DNA of 64,000 bases. It comes from Chthonobacter rhizosphaerae (GTDB taxonomy: Bacteria; Pseudomonadota; Alphaproteobacteria; Rhizobiales; Pleomorphomonadaceae). The notes beneath the pieces are model-generated. The model saw only the letters and a program-made list of their open reading frames with translations, had not been told where the DNA came from and searched no databases. Numbering within the stretch: the first letter of the stretch is position 1; every line of letters starts with the position of its first letter. The translations under genes were made by a program, and so were the position numbers. The stretch lies in contig NZ_JACDIS010000010.1 of NCBI RefSeq assembly GCF_013839525.1, positions 1-64,000 on the forward strand. The letters run 5' to 3'. Shown piece by piece: positions 26,603 to 36,583 of the stretch.

Positions 26603-27090
26603 CGGGCGACTCCTTGGATGGACGATGATCCGACGAGCCTACCCCACCGCCCGACCGAGTCGACCCACCAAGTTGACCGCGCCCGCCGACACGCGACACC
26701 CGCACGGCCGGCACGTGAACGCGCCACCGCCTCCCCAACCCGTCACCCCGGCGCACGCCGGGGCCCAACCGACGGCGGGACCACCCGCACCCTCGGCCCA
26801 GCCGACCTGCCCGCTGGATCCCGGCTTCACCCGGATGACGGCATGCGGGGGGCCTCATCCCCTCACGTGGTCGAGACGAACGCCCCAGCGGCCGTCGCAA
26901 CGGAGCGCCCGAAGAGCAGGCCGCTCTGCCCACCCCTCCACCGTCATGGTCTGCTTCACGCAGACCATCCACGCATCCCGGTCCACCTGCCGCGCCCGCC
27001 GCCGCAACGGCGGCCCGCCTCACCTGACCATCAGGCCCGGAGGCGGACCATCCCGGCCTTCCGGGGCGATCCTATCGACCACCCACCCCC
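26603..27090. repeat. Repeat-bearing gap: family B element and family A element
   Basis: No gene is seen in this 488-base gap. A family B element spans about 26741-26843: it opens GTCACCCCGGCG and closes CCCGGATGACG, with about 100 bases between the outward-pairing ends. A family A copy (GTCATGGTCTGCTTCACG, then CAGACCATCCACGCAT) is at 26943-26976; its stem has compensating changes (GGTCTGC / GCAGACC). Confidence 0.7.
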
Positions 27091-28623
<1,533 letters not shown>

Positions 28624-29154
28624 TCCGCTTCCCTCGCCTGTCGATTGGTCGACGCCGTTTCTTGCCAAGCCCACGCATACCGCAGATGCGAAGCCCGGGC
28701 ACTTTAGACGTTAGCCGACTCCGAACCACGCGACACGGCGGCGCGGCGCGCCCCCGTCGCGCCACGGCCGAGAATGCTGATTCGTATATTTTACAAGAAA
28801 CAGCTCATGTTCGAGCTTCGTTCCGCTCGGGCGGAAGCAGGCGCGCCGAACCAGCGGCGCGACCGGGGAGGACGGGCCACCCCGGCCAAGGCGAAGGCCT
28901 CGCCGACCGCCGCCCCCCGGCGACGGGGAGCGGCTTCGAGCAGGAGTCTGACCGATGTCGCAAATGCGATGGAAGTTGGAGATCACACTTGCGAGATTTG
29001 CGGGCCGCTGGAGCATAACGGTCCGCATTCACTTGCGTAGTTGATCAAAGGAGCGGGCGGTTCGCGCTGCCCGTTCCACTCCGTAAATGTAGCAGAGGCC
29101 GCGGCCGTTTCAAAGCCCCGCCCGCCCTCGTCCTCAGCCCGCACCGGCTCCACG
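28624..29154. other. 531-base gap upstream of pccB
   Basis: I recognise no gene. An AT-rich island at 28776-28802 (TATATTTTACAAGAAAC) stands out and may contain the pccB promoter on the minus strand. An 88-codon plus-strand frame (28774-29040) ending with a CEIC motif is open here, but it has no good ribosome site and no family resemblance, so it is not called. Confidence 0.4.
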
Positions 29155-30411
29155 TCACCCGCGCGCCAGCGCCCGCTCCAGCCAGTCCGCCGCGGCGAGC
29201 GCGGTGCGGTCCTTGCCGAACGGCGCGACGATCTGCACCCCGAGCGGCAGGCCCGATCCGTCCACCAACCCCGGCACGTTGACGCAAGGAACCCCGAGCA
29301 GCGTCCACAGCGCGTTGAACTTCGGGTTGCCGGTGGAGCCCAGCCCCTCCGGGGCCGCGCCCGGCGCGGAAGGCGTCAAAAGCACGTCCACGTCCTCGAA
29401 CGCGTCGGCGAACTTGCGCCGGGCCGCGTGGGCGGTGGAGCGGGCCGCGTCATAGGCGGTCGGGTCCAGGTGCCGGCCGTGGTCGAGCACCGCCCGCAGC
29501 TCCGGCGAGAGCGCCGCCCCGTGGGTGTCGTACTCCCAGGCGAGCGATTCCGCCCCCTCGAAATCGTTGATGATCCGGTGGGCGTCGGCCGCCTCGGCGA
29601 AGAGGCTCGGCAGCGTCACGTCCACCACCGTCGCGCCGCGCGCCGTCGCCCGCCGGGCGACGCTCTCCAGAGCCCGGCGCATCTCCGGCTCCGCCTCGTC
29701 CCATCGGTGCGTGCGCACGAAGCCGATCCGCGGCGCGCCGAAGTTTTTGGTGTCGACCCGCAGCGCCCGGCCGGTGATCGCCGACAGCACGAAGGCGCAG
29801 TCCGCCACGTGGGGCGCGAACAGGCCCACCGTGTCCAGGTGCCAAGAGAAGGTCTTCACGCCCACCGTCGGCAGCAGCCGGAACGACGGCTTCACGCCGG
29901 CGATGCCGCAGAAGGCCGCCGGCCGGATGGTCGAACCCGCCGTCTGCGTCCCGAACGCGAACGGCACCATCCCGGCCGCCACCGCCGCCGCCGACCCGGA
30001 CGACGATCCGCCCGGCGTGCGCGCCGGGTCGTGCGGGTTCGTGGTCACCGTCGGGTGCATGTGGGCGAGCTCGGTCGTCCGCGTCTTGCCCAGCACCACG
30101 GCGCCCGCCCGCTTCGCCAGCGTCACCACCGGCGCGTCCGCCCGCGGCCGCCAGTCCGCCCAGATGGGCGAGCCGTACTCGGTCGGCATCTCGGCCGTGT
30201 CGATGATGTCCTTGACGCCGAACGGCAGTCCGGCCAACGCTCCCCCGACCGCGTTGCTGGAGCGCTTGTGCGCGCTGGCGAGGTCGAGATGCGCGAAGGC
30301 CTTCACGGTCTTCTCGCGCCGGTCGATCGCCTCTTCGACACGGTCGAAGATCCCCTGGATCGTCAGGCGGCCGGAATCGAGGTCACGCAGGAGATCGAGC
30401 ACGGACAGCAT
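29155..30411 (-). CDS. Amidase (amidase signature family)
   Basis: Hydrolase with the Ser-cisSer-Lys triad: K67 (FGVKDII), cis-Ser at about S137 (PGGSSSGS) and nucleophile S160 (TAGSTIRP). 418 aa. The frame stays open to 30609, but MLSVLDLLRDLDSGRLT (start 30411) is a normal N-terminus. It belongs to the broad group that includes AtzF, GatA-like and aryl-amide hydrolases; GatB/GatC are absent, so it is not a GatCAB subunit. The substrate is unknown. Confidence 0.9.
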   Translation of the reverse strand: MLSVLDLLRDLDSGRLTIQGIFDRVEEAIDRREKTVKAFAHLDLASAHKRSSNAVGGALAGLPFGVKDIIDTAEMPTEYGSPIWADWRPRADAPVVTLAKRAGAVVLGKTRTTELAHMHPTVTTNPHDPARTPGGSSSGSAAAVAAGMVPFAFGTQTAGSTIRPAAFCGIAGVKPSFRLLPTVGVKTFSWHLDTVGLFAPHVADCAFVLSAITGRALRVDTKNFGAPRIGFVRTHRWDEAEPEMRRALESVARRATARGATVVDVTLPSLFAEAADAHRIINDFEGAESLAWEYDTHGAALSPELRAVLDHGRHLDPTAYDAARSTAHAARRKFADAFEDVDVLLTPSAPGAAPEGLGSTGNPKFNALWTLLGVPCVNVPGLVDGSGLPLGVQIVAPFGKDRTALAAADWLERALARG

Positions 30412-30584
30412 CGCGAAGCCTCGCCGGAGGTGGGACCTGAGGAGCCGCGCATGAAAACCGCTGCCGGGCAGTCGTGCAAGTCCGCACCGCCGCGGACCGC
30501 CCGTCCCCGCCCCCTCGGCGACCCCATGCCGCTCCCGCCGCCCGCCCTTCTTCCGCCCGCCCTTCCTCGGCCCGGACCCGCCCG

Positions 30585-32177
30585 ATGACCCGTCCTCCCG
30601 CCCCGCCATCCCGCCCCGCCGATCCCCAGGGCCACGACGTCGCCGACGAGCGGCGCTACCAGGCGGCCCTGGAGCGCATGGTCTCCACCGCCAACAGCCG
30701 CTCCGCCTCCCTCGCCGACACCGTCACGGCGCTCCTCGCCATCGGCCTCGACTTCTTCGACATGGACGTCGCCGGCATCGGCCGGTTCATCGACGGCGTG
30801 TTCGAGGTGGAGCACGTCCAGGCCCGCGACGGAGAGGTCCGCCTGCCCTTCTCGCGCATCCCCGCCGAGGAGACGCTCGGCGCCATGACCCACGACCACA
30901 ACGAGCCGGTCGCCATCGAGGACCTGTCCGGCCGCGCCATCCCGTCCCCGATCGCCGGCGCCGAGCGCCCCATCAAGAGTTTCATCGGCCAGCGGATCGA
31001 GGTGGCGGGCGCCATCTACGGCACGGTCATGTTCTGCGGCCTGTCGCCCCGCACCCGCCCGTTCCGGCCGAACGAGATCACCCTGCAGCGCCTCCTCGCC
31101 CAGTGGATGGCCTTCGTGTTCGAGCGGCACGACCAGATGGCCGCGCTCAACCGCCGCCGGGCGGAGCTCCAGGTGGTGCTGGAGAACGTGCCCGCCCACG
31201 TGCTCACCCGCGCGCCGGACGGTCGCGCCCTGATGGCCAACGCCGCGGCCCGCGCCCTGGAAGCCCCGGCCGAGAGCGTCGCGCTCGACATGGAGACCCT
31301 GGCCGAAGGCGTTTCCCGCCTCGGCCACCTGGAGCGCTGGGAGGACGCCGACGGCCAGGTCCGCTGGATGCGCGCCGACCGCATCCCCTTCCCGGATCCG
31401 GCCACCGCCGAGCCGCGCCTCCTCGTGCTCGCCACGGACGTCACCGAACTGATCGAGAAGGAGCAGGCGCTCGCCCGCGCCAACGAGGGCCTCAACCAGT
31501 TCACCTTCATCGCGTCCCACGACCTGCAGGAGCCGCTGCGCAAGATCGGCACCTTCGCGGACATCCTCGGCGAGGGCCTCGCCACCGGCAACGCGGCGGA
31601 CGTCACCTACGCGGCCGAGGTCATCCGCGAGTCCGCCCGCCGGGCGAGCCGCCTCATCAAGGACCTCCTCGCCTGGTCGCGCCTCGCCCACAAGCCGATC
31701 GAGCCCCAGTCCGTGCCCCTCGACCATCTGGTGCGGGAGACCGTCGCCGAGGTCCTCAGCGCACGGCCGGACGCAACCGTCGCCGTGGCGGACCGAATGG
31801 ACCCGCTGGTCGTCCGGGCCGATCCGACCCAGGTCCGCCAGCTGGTCGAGAACCTCGTCGTCAACGCCCTCAAGTACGCCCATCCGGACCGCCCGCCCGC
31901 CCTCACCCTCCGGCTCGGCCGGCCGACCCCCTCCGGCCCGGCTGTCCTGGAGGTGGAGGACAACGGCATCGGCTTCGCCCCCGAGCACGCCGTCCTCATC
32001 TTCGAGCCGTTCCGGCGCCTCCACACCGAGAAGCGCTATCCGGGCAGCGGCATCGGCCTCGCCATCTGCGCCAAGGTCTGCGAGCGGCACGGCTGGACCA
32101 TCGACGCCCGGGGCAGCGAGGGCGAAGGCGCCACCTTCCGTGTGGAAATTCCCCGTCGCGCCGTGGTGGCGCGCTGA
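30585..32177 (+). CDS. Sensor histidine kinase (GAF-PAS-HisKA-HATPase), soluble
   Basis: Cytoplasmic sensor kinase. It has a GAF-like domain (about 25-185), a short PAS-like domain (about 190-300), a dimerisation/phosphoacceptor helix with H312 in ASHDLQEPLRK, and an ATPase domain with N box ENLVVNALKYA, G1 DNGIGFAP and G2 GSGIGLAI. The HDLQEPLR phosphoacceptor is of the phytochrome-like kinase group. No membrane segment and no chromophore Cys is evident. No response regulator is next to it, so it is an orphan. The start is uncertain; the upstream part of the frame is Pro/Arg-rich. Confidence 0.9.
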   Translation: MTRPPAPPSRPADPQGHDVADERRYQAALERMVSTANSRSASLADTVTALLAIGLDFFDMDVAGIGRFIDGVFEVEHVQARDGEVRLPFSRIPAEETLGAMTHDHNEPVAIEDLSGRAIPSPIAGAERPIKSFIGQRIEVAGAIYGTVMFCGLSPRTRPFRPNEITLQRLLAQWMAFVFERHDQMAALNRRRAELQVVLENVPAHVLTRAPDGRALMANAAARALEAPAESVALDMETLAEGVSRLGHLERWEDADGQVRWMRADRIPFPDPATAEPRLLVLATDVTELIEKEQALARANEGLNQFTFIASHDLQEPLRKIGTFADILGEGLATGNAADVTYAAEVIRESARRASRLIKDLLAWSRLAHKPIEPQSVPLDHLVRETVAEVLSARPDATVAVADRMDPLVVRADPTQVRQLVENLVVNALKYAHPDRPPALTLRLGRPTPSGPAVLEVEDNGIGFAPEHAVLIFEPFRRLHTEKRYPGSGIGLAICAKVCERHGWTIDARGSEGEGATFRVEIPRRAVVAR

Positions 32178-32257
32178 AACGGCCGCAAGGAACCGGTCCT
32201 GTCACCGGATCGTCATCTCCCTGAGGTCCAACACGGACGAACGAGGAGAGAGACGAG

Positions 32258-33484
32258 GTGAGCATGGACGTCTTCCCGAGCGCGCGCGACATGGCTCTCG
32301 CCGAGCGGCCGGACCATCCGGTCTACTGCTTCCACAGGGGTGTCCTGGAGGCCGACGCGCGCGCCTTCCGGGACATGTTTCCGGGCAAGACGGCCTACGC
32401 GGTGAAGACCAACGGCGAACCCTTCGTGCTCCAGACCCTCGCGGATCTCGGCTACGACTGTTTCGACGTGGCGTCCCCGGCCGAGTTCGCCGCCGTGAAG
32501 GCGGTCGCGCCGAATGCCGAGATGCTCTACATGCACCCGGTCAAGGCCCAGTCGGACATCCGCCTCGCGTTCGAGAGATACCGGATCCGGGTCCTCGCCG
32601 TGGACCACGAGGACGAGGTGGCGAAGATCCTCAGGATCGTGCGCGCCCTCGACCTCGACCCCACGGAGATCACCCTCTTCGTGCGGATCGCCACCAAGGG
32701 CCATGCGGCCTACGAACTGTCCAAGAAGTTCGGCGCCGCGCCCGGCCACGCGGTGGAACTCCTGGAGCGCATCCACAACCTCGGCTTCCGCTGCGGCCTC
32801 TGTTTCCACGTGGGCAGCCAGATCGAGGATCCGGACACCTACGAGCGCGCCCTCGCCTCCGCCTCCTGGGTCCGGTCCCGCGCCGGCGTGCCGCTCGCCG
32901 GCCTCGACATCGGCGGCGGCTTCCCGGCCGTCTACGGCCAGGACCCGCGCAAGCGCGACAACGGCATGCCGACCCTGCCGGCGCTCATGGAGCAGATCCG
33001 CTCCGACATCGACGACTGGGGCTTTTCCGACGTGCCGCTCGTCGCCGAGCCCGGCCGCGTGGTGGTCGCCCACTGCCTGTCCCTGGTCGTGCGCGTGCTC
33101 CTGAAGAAGGGCCGCCGCCTCTACATCAACGACGGCATCTGGGCGTCGCTCTCCGACAGCTGGACCGGCAAGCTCACCCTCCCCGCCCGCCACATTCCCG
33201 ACCCGGCGCGCCGCCGCCGCACCGGCGATCCGAACACGCTCGTCCCCTTCAAGGTCTGCGGCGCCACCTGCGACAGCGTCGACATCCTGTCCCGCCCCTT
33301 CTGGCTGCCGGAGACCGTCGACACCGGCGACTGGATCGAGATCGGCCACATCGGCGCTTACTCCCTGGCGCTCCGCACCCACTTCAACGGCTTCTACCCC
33401 GACCGCGTCGTCGAGGTGACCACCGCCTTCGAGGAAGGCGGCGACGCCCTCGGCACCGCCTCGGTCGAGACCATGGGCGAATAG
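32258..33484 (+). CDS. Type III PLP-dependent decarboxylase (ornithine/lysine decarboxylase-like)
   Basis: Alanine-racemase-fold decarboxylase making a diamine (putrescine or cadaverine) from a basic amino acid. The PLP lysine is K50 (AVKTNGEP). HVGSQ, DIGGGFP and EPGR bind the phosphate and substrate, and the active-site Cys from the partner subunit is in CGATCDSVDIL. GGAGAG lies seven bases before GTG 32258; ATG 32264 is the alternative. At 408 aa it is slightly longer than the alphaproteobacterial ornithine decarboxylase. Specificity (Orn versus Lys versus carboxynorspermidine) cannot be settled by eye. Confidence 0.85.
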   Translation: MSMDVFPSARDMALAERPDHPVYCFHRGVLEADARAFRDMFPGKTAYAVKTNGEPFVLQTLADLGYDCFDVASPAEFAAVKAVAPNAEMLYMHPVKAQSDIRLAFERYRIRVLAVDHEDEVAKILRIVRALDLDPTEITLFVRIATKGHAAYELSKKFGAAPGHAVELLERIHNLGFRCGLCFHVGSQIEDPDTYERALASASWVRSRAGVPLAGLDIGGGFPAVYGQDPRKRDNGMPTLPALMEQIRSDIDDWGFSDVPLVAEPGRVVVAHCLSLVVRVLLKKGRRLYINDGIWASLSDSWTGKLTLPARHIPDPARRRRTGDPNTLVPFKVCGATCDSVDILSRPFWLPETVDTGDWIEIGHIGAYSLALRTHFNGFYPDRVVEVTTAFEEGGDALGTASVETMGE

Positions 33485-33618
33485 GGAAGACCCCGCCCGC
33501 CTCCGCTCCCGGCGACGACCAGGTCGGACGTCAAAGCCGCCGGCGGTCGATCGAGCAAGCCGAAGGCGGGATTGGCAAGCGAACACCCGTCATTCACCCT
33601 CCCCGGTATCCCCAACGC

Positions 33619-34285
33619 GTCACCCCGGCGAAAGCCGGGGCCCAACCGACTGCGGGATCACCCGCGCCGTGGCGGTTGAGATCACCGACGGCTGGATCCC
33701 GGCTTTCGCCGGGATGACGGCAAAGGTGGAGGGGGCGGCGAAGGTCGATTGAGTGGCGAAGGTCGATTGGGTGGCGAAGGTCGATTGGGTGGCGAAGGTC
33801 GATTGAGTGGCGAAGGTGGATTGAGTGGCGAAGGTGGATTGGGTGGCAAAGGTGGAGTGTGCGGCGAAGGTCGATTGAGTGGCGAAGGTGGAGGGGGCGG
33901 CGGAGGTGGAGTAGGCGGAGGCTGGGGGGCAGCTAGACGCCCGTCATTCACCCTCCCCGGCATCCCCAACCCGTCACCCCGGCGAAAGCCGGGGCCCAAC
34001 CGACTGCGGAATCACCCGCGCCGTGGCGGTTGAGGTCACCGACGGTTGGATCCCGGCTTTCGCCGGGATGACGGCAAAGGTGGAAGGGGCGGCCGAGGTG
34101 GAAGGGGCGGCCGAGGTGGAGTAGGCGGAGGCTGGGGGGGCAGCTAGACGCCCGTCATTCGCCCTCCCCGTTATCCCCAACGCGTCACCCCGGCGAACGC
34201 CGGGGCCCAACCGACTGCGGGATCACCCGCGCCGGAGCGGTTGAGGTCACCGACGGTTGGATCCCGGCTTTCGCCGGGATGACGG
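33619..34285. repeat. Family B long repeats, three copies in one gap
   Basis: Copies at 33619-33720, 33973-34074 and 34184-34285 are nearly identical. Each starts GTCACCCCGGCGAAAGCCGG, continues through a central segment with GCGGGATCACCCGCG, and ends GGCTTTCGCCGGGATGACGG. The two ends are themselves hairpins (CCGGCGAAAGCCGG; CCCGGCTTTCGCCGGG), so the element is a pair of outward palindromes. The last two copies sit in a larger duplicated block (about 33911-34082 and 34121-34293). This type of CGTCATTCCCGGCGAAAGC element is widespread between alphaproteobacterial genes. Confidence 0.85.
33737..33916. repeat. 18-bp minisatellite, ten units
   Basis: Unit GGCGAAGGTCGATTGGGT repeated ten times with point changes (GATT/GAGG, GGGT/GAGT). 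The unit length is a multiple of three, so one frame reads a six-residue repeat (GGEGRL / SGEGRL). Nothing else suggests that this is coding. It is embedded between family B copies 1 and 2. Confidence 0.9.
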
Positions 34286-34307
34286 CAAAGGTGGAGGGGG
34301 CGCACCC

Positions 34308-34400
34308 CTCATGTCTCATGTCTCATGCCTCATGCCTCATGCCTCATGCCTCATGCCTCACACGCTCGCCCCCTCACCCCCTCACCCCCTCACCCCCTTT
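34308..34400. repeat. Heptamer and octamer simple repeats
   Basis: Seven tandem CTCATGC/CTCATGT units (34308-34356), then tandem CTCACCCC units (about 34372-34398). These are slippage-prone tracts in the same gene-free block (33485-34648). Confidence 0.9.
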
Positions 34401-34404
34401 CCCC

Positions 34405-34498
34405 GTCATGGTGCGCGCAGGCGCACCACCCACGCATTCCCCTCCCCCCCTCACCCCCGTTCCCCGTCATGGTGCGCGTAGGCGCACCACCCACGCCT
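34405..34498. repeat. Two family A repeats with covarying stem
   Basis: Copies at 34405-34438 and 34466-34498 read GTCATGGTGCGCG, then GCGCACCACCCACGC. Compared with copies elsewhere, both stem arms changed together (GGTCCGC/GCGGACC to GGTGCGC/GCGCACC), so pairing is kept. Confidence 0.85.
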
Positions 34499-34544
34499 TC
34501 CCCTCCCTCCGCACCACCCGCGTCTCTCCCCCACCCCCCGAACG

Positions 34545-34583
34545 CGCGAAGGCCCGCCGGCTGGGGAGCCGGCGGGCCTCGCG
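34545..34583 (-). terminator. Strong hairpin after the exported-protein gene
   Basis: Stem GGCCCGCCGGCT / AGCCGGCGGGCC with a GGGG loop, extended by CGCGA / TCGCG with one bulged A. It is 66 bases past the stop at 34649. There is no U tract on the minus strand. Confidence 0.6.
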
Positions 34584-34648
34584 AGGGGCATCCGAGGGGC
34601 GGCCGCGGCAGGGAGGAACCGGGCCGGGATGCTCGTCGCCGCTCGGCC

Positions 34649-35281
34649 TCACTGGGCCGAGCGGGCTTCCTGAAGGGCTTCCATGCAGGCGGATTCGTCG
34701 CCGCGGGCGTGCGCGTCGCGGGCGCGCTGCAGGGCGGCCATCTGGGCATTGCCGCCGCCGCTGGCGTCGGACATGCCGGGCTGGGTGGTGGTGCCTTCCG
34801 CGGAGCCGGAGGTGCCGGCCGCCGCCATGGTGCCGGTGGCGGTGGAGCCGCTGGCCGAGCCTTCGCCCTGGGCGCTCGCGGCCGCCGTGGTGTCGCCCTG
34901 CTGCTGGGCCTGGGCGTCCTGGCCGGAAACGGCGCGCTCGCGGTCACCGCCGCCTTCGGCACCGGCGAGCGGCATGGTGCTGCCGTCCTTCGACACCTGG
35001 CCGGCGTCGCCGGTCTGCGCCAGATCCTCGGACCCGCCGGAGGCGCTCGCCGAGCCGGAGCCCGACGCGGCGCCGGTCGAGGCGGCCTGGCCGCCCTGAT
35101 TGCCGGACGCGTCGTCCGGGGTCTGGAGCGGCGCCAGTTTGCCGTCCTTGGAAATGCTGCCGGTCGCCTGGCTGTTGTTGGAGGTGAACTGAGCAAGCTC
35201 CTGGGCACAGTCGGCCGCGGCCGAACCGACGCCGAGTGTCAGGAAGGCGATGCCTGCGAGGAGAACTGACTGACGCTTCAT
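34649..35281 (-). CDS. Low-complexity exported protein of unknown function
   Basis: Not recognised. Signal peptide MKRQSVLLAGIAFLTLGVGS followed by AAADCAQEL. The mature part is dominated by Gly, Ser, Ala, Thr and Gln and contains two SKDG-type repeats (SISKDGKLAPLQTP and VSKDGSTMPLAGAEG), so it may be built from a duplicated unit of about 60 residues. The C-terminus has a short helical region with one Cys (ALQRARDAHARGDESACMEALQEARSAQ-type) that resembles the ends of small periplasmic proteins. GGAG lies eight bases before ATG 35281. The frame is open further upstream but lacks features. Confidence 0.8.
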   Translation of the reverse strand: MKRQSVLLAGIAFLTLGVGSAAADCAQELAQFTSNNSQATGSISKDGKLAPLQTPDDASGNQGGQAASTGAASGSGSASASGGSEDLAQTGDAGQVSKDGSTMPLAGAEGGGDRERAVSGQDAQAQQQGDTTAAASAQGEGSASGSTATGTMAAAGTSGSAEGTTTQPGMSDASGGGNAQMAALQRARDAHARGDESACMEALQEARSAQ

Positions 35282-35873
35282 CCCGTGTCTCCGTGTTCTT
35301 TGTCGTGTCCCGATGCGGCGTCCGCGTCTCGCGTGTCGGATCGGTCGGGCCGGTGAATCCGGACAGACCGCCGCAGAGTAGCCGCGGTCCCGCGTCCGGC
35401 AGTTGAATGCGCCACTGGCGCATTCAGGCACCGGAGCGGCGTCGGCGTGATCCGACACCCGCATCGCCATGTATAACCGGGGGCTCTACCAGATCGTTCC
35501 GAGGAACTTTCACCGTTTCGTCGCGACCTTGAGCTGAGCCGTCGACGTTTATTCTTCAGATTTCTGCGCCGGATCGGAACGAGACGGAAACTGATCGAAG
35601 AGAATGACGGCGCTTCACACCGGTTTGCCGACACAATCACCGAACAGTCTGCAATGAGGCGGGATAGATACGGCCGGCTGAAAATGCGCGACCGGAGCGC
35701 TTTCAGATCCTGACGGACTCGTCAGGTCGACGAGACATCGCTCCAGATTCAACAAGCTGAAGCATTCTCTCGGCGATCAGGTCATGCGACATGATCGGAG
35801 AATGCTCCACCCGCCGGCGCTCCAGGACCTTGAGCACCGTTCGAGGAAGCCGTCCGATATGGTCCGGGTCCGG
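35282..35873. other. 592-base gap with hairpins, lower GC
   Basis: No gene recognised. Region 35470-35830 has more A/T than its neighbours. It contains a seven-base hairpin (CCTGACG-GACT-CGTCAGG, 35709-35726) and a larger one at 35761-35806 (see separate entry). The promoter of the exported protein should lie at about 35300-35450. Confidence 0.4.
35761..35806 (-). terminator. Two-step hairpin, possible terminator of the cupin gene
   Basis: Outer arms AGCATTCTC (35761-35769) and GAGAATGCT (35798-35806); inner arms GATCA (35775-35779) and TGATC (35792-35796). It lies 68 bases beyond the cupin stop. There is no U tract, so it could equally be an operator or RNA structure. Confidence 0.45.
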
Positions 35874-36284
35874 TCAGGCGCCGGCGCGAACCGCCCCGTA
35901 CTGGGCGTCCGTCACCGCTTCCAGCCAGTCCGCATAGGACCCGTTCACCGCCTCGTGGATGGCGATATGAGTCATGGCGGTGTCCGGCGCGGCGCCGTGC
36001 CAGTGCTTCTCCCCGGGCGCGATCCACACCGTGTCCCCGGCCCGGATGGACCGGATGGCCTCTCCCCAGACCTGGACGAGGCCATGGCCGGTGGTCACCA
36101 GAAGGGTCTGGCCGAGCGGGTGGGTGTGCCAGTGGGTCCGGGCGCCCGGCGCGAAGGTGACCGACACCGCGTGGACGCGGGCGGGCTCCGGCGCGTCCAC
36201 GATGGGGTCCTGCCAGACCTGTCCGGTGAACCAGGCGGTGGGCGCGACCCTGGTCGGTCGCGTTCCGGCGGGGTGGATATCCAT
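35874..36284 (-). CDS. Cupin-domain protein
   Basis: Small single-domain beta-barrel protein, 136 aa. Metal-site residues are visible as HWHTHPLGQTLLV (motif 1, with the usual downstream Gln/Glu position) and GEKHWHG (motif 2). It resembles the cupins sold as carboxymuconolactone/quercetinase-like or hydroxynitrile-lyase-like enzymes, but the substrate cannot be assigned. GGAGGC directly upstream of ATG 36284 decides the start against the longer frame (to 36413). Confidence 0.85.
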   Translation of the reverse strand: MDIHPAGTRPTRVAPTAWFTGQVWQDPIVDAPEPARVHAVSVTFAPGARTHWHTHPLGQTLLVTTGHGLVQVWGEAIRSIRAGDTVWIAPGEKHWHGAAPDTAMTHIAIHEAVNGSYADWLEAVTDAQYGAVRAGA

Positions 36285-36583
36285 GGCTGCCTCCGGCTGC
36301 CCATGGTCGACGGGCGGGGGCCGATCCGGGCGTCGACGATGGGACTGACGACGAAAGGAGCCCGACGCCGCGGGTTCGAAGGCCGCTCCACATGGTCCCC
36401 GACATGGTCCCACGTCAAAGTGGCCATCAACCCGCGATGTGGCCCGATGTCGCCCACAAGCCGGACCGCCGGGCCGCGGAAACGCGGCCTTCGGATCGGG
36501 ATGTGGGCGACGTCGGCGATGTCGCCGCGCGCGCCCCCGTCGGGCGGAACACTACACCCGCTCGGTCGCGGTTAGCCAGCCCG

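Noticed and set aside
28774-29040. Small plus-strand gene before pccB (88 codons)
   Set aside because: No ribosome site, mixed composition and no family match. The CEIC motif alone is not enough.
33749-34033. Frame reading a repeated Gly-Glu-Gly-Arg peptide in the minisatellite
   Set aside because: The frame exists only because the unit length is 18; there is no ribosome site and it runs into a family B repeat.
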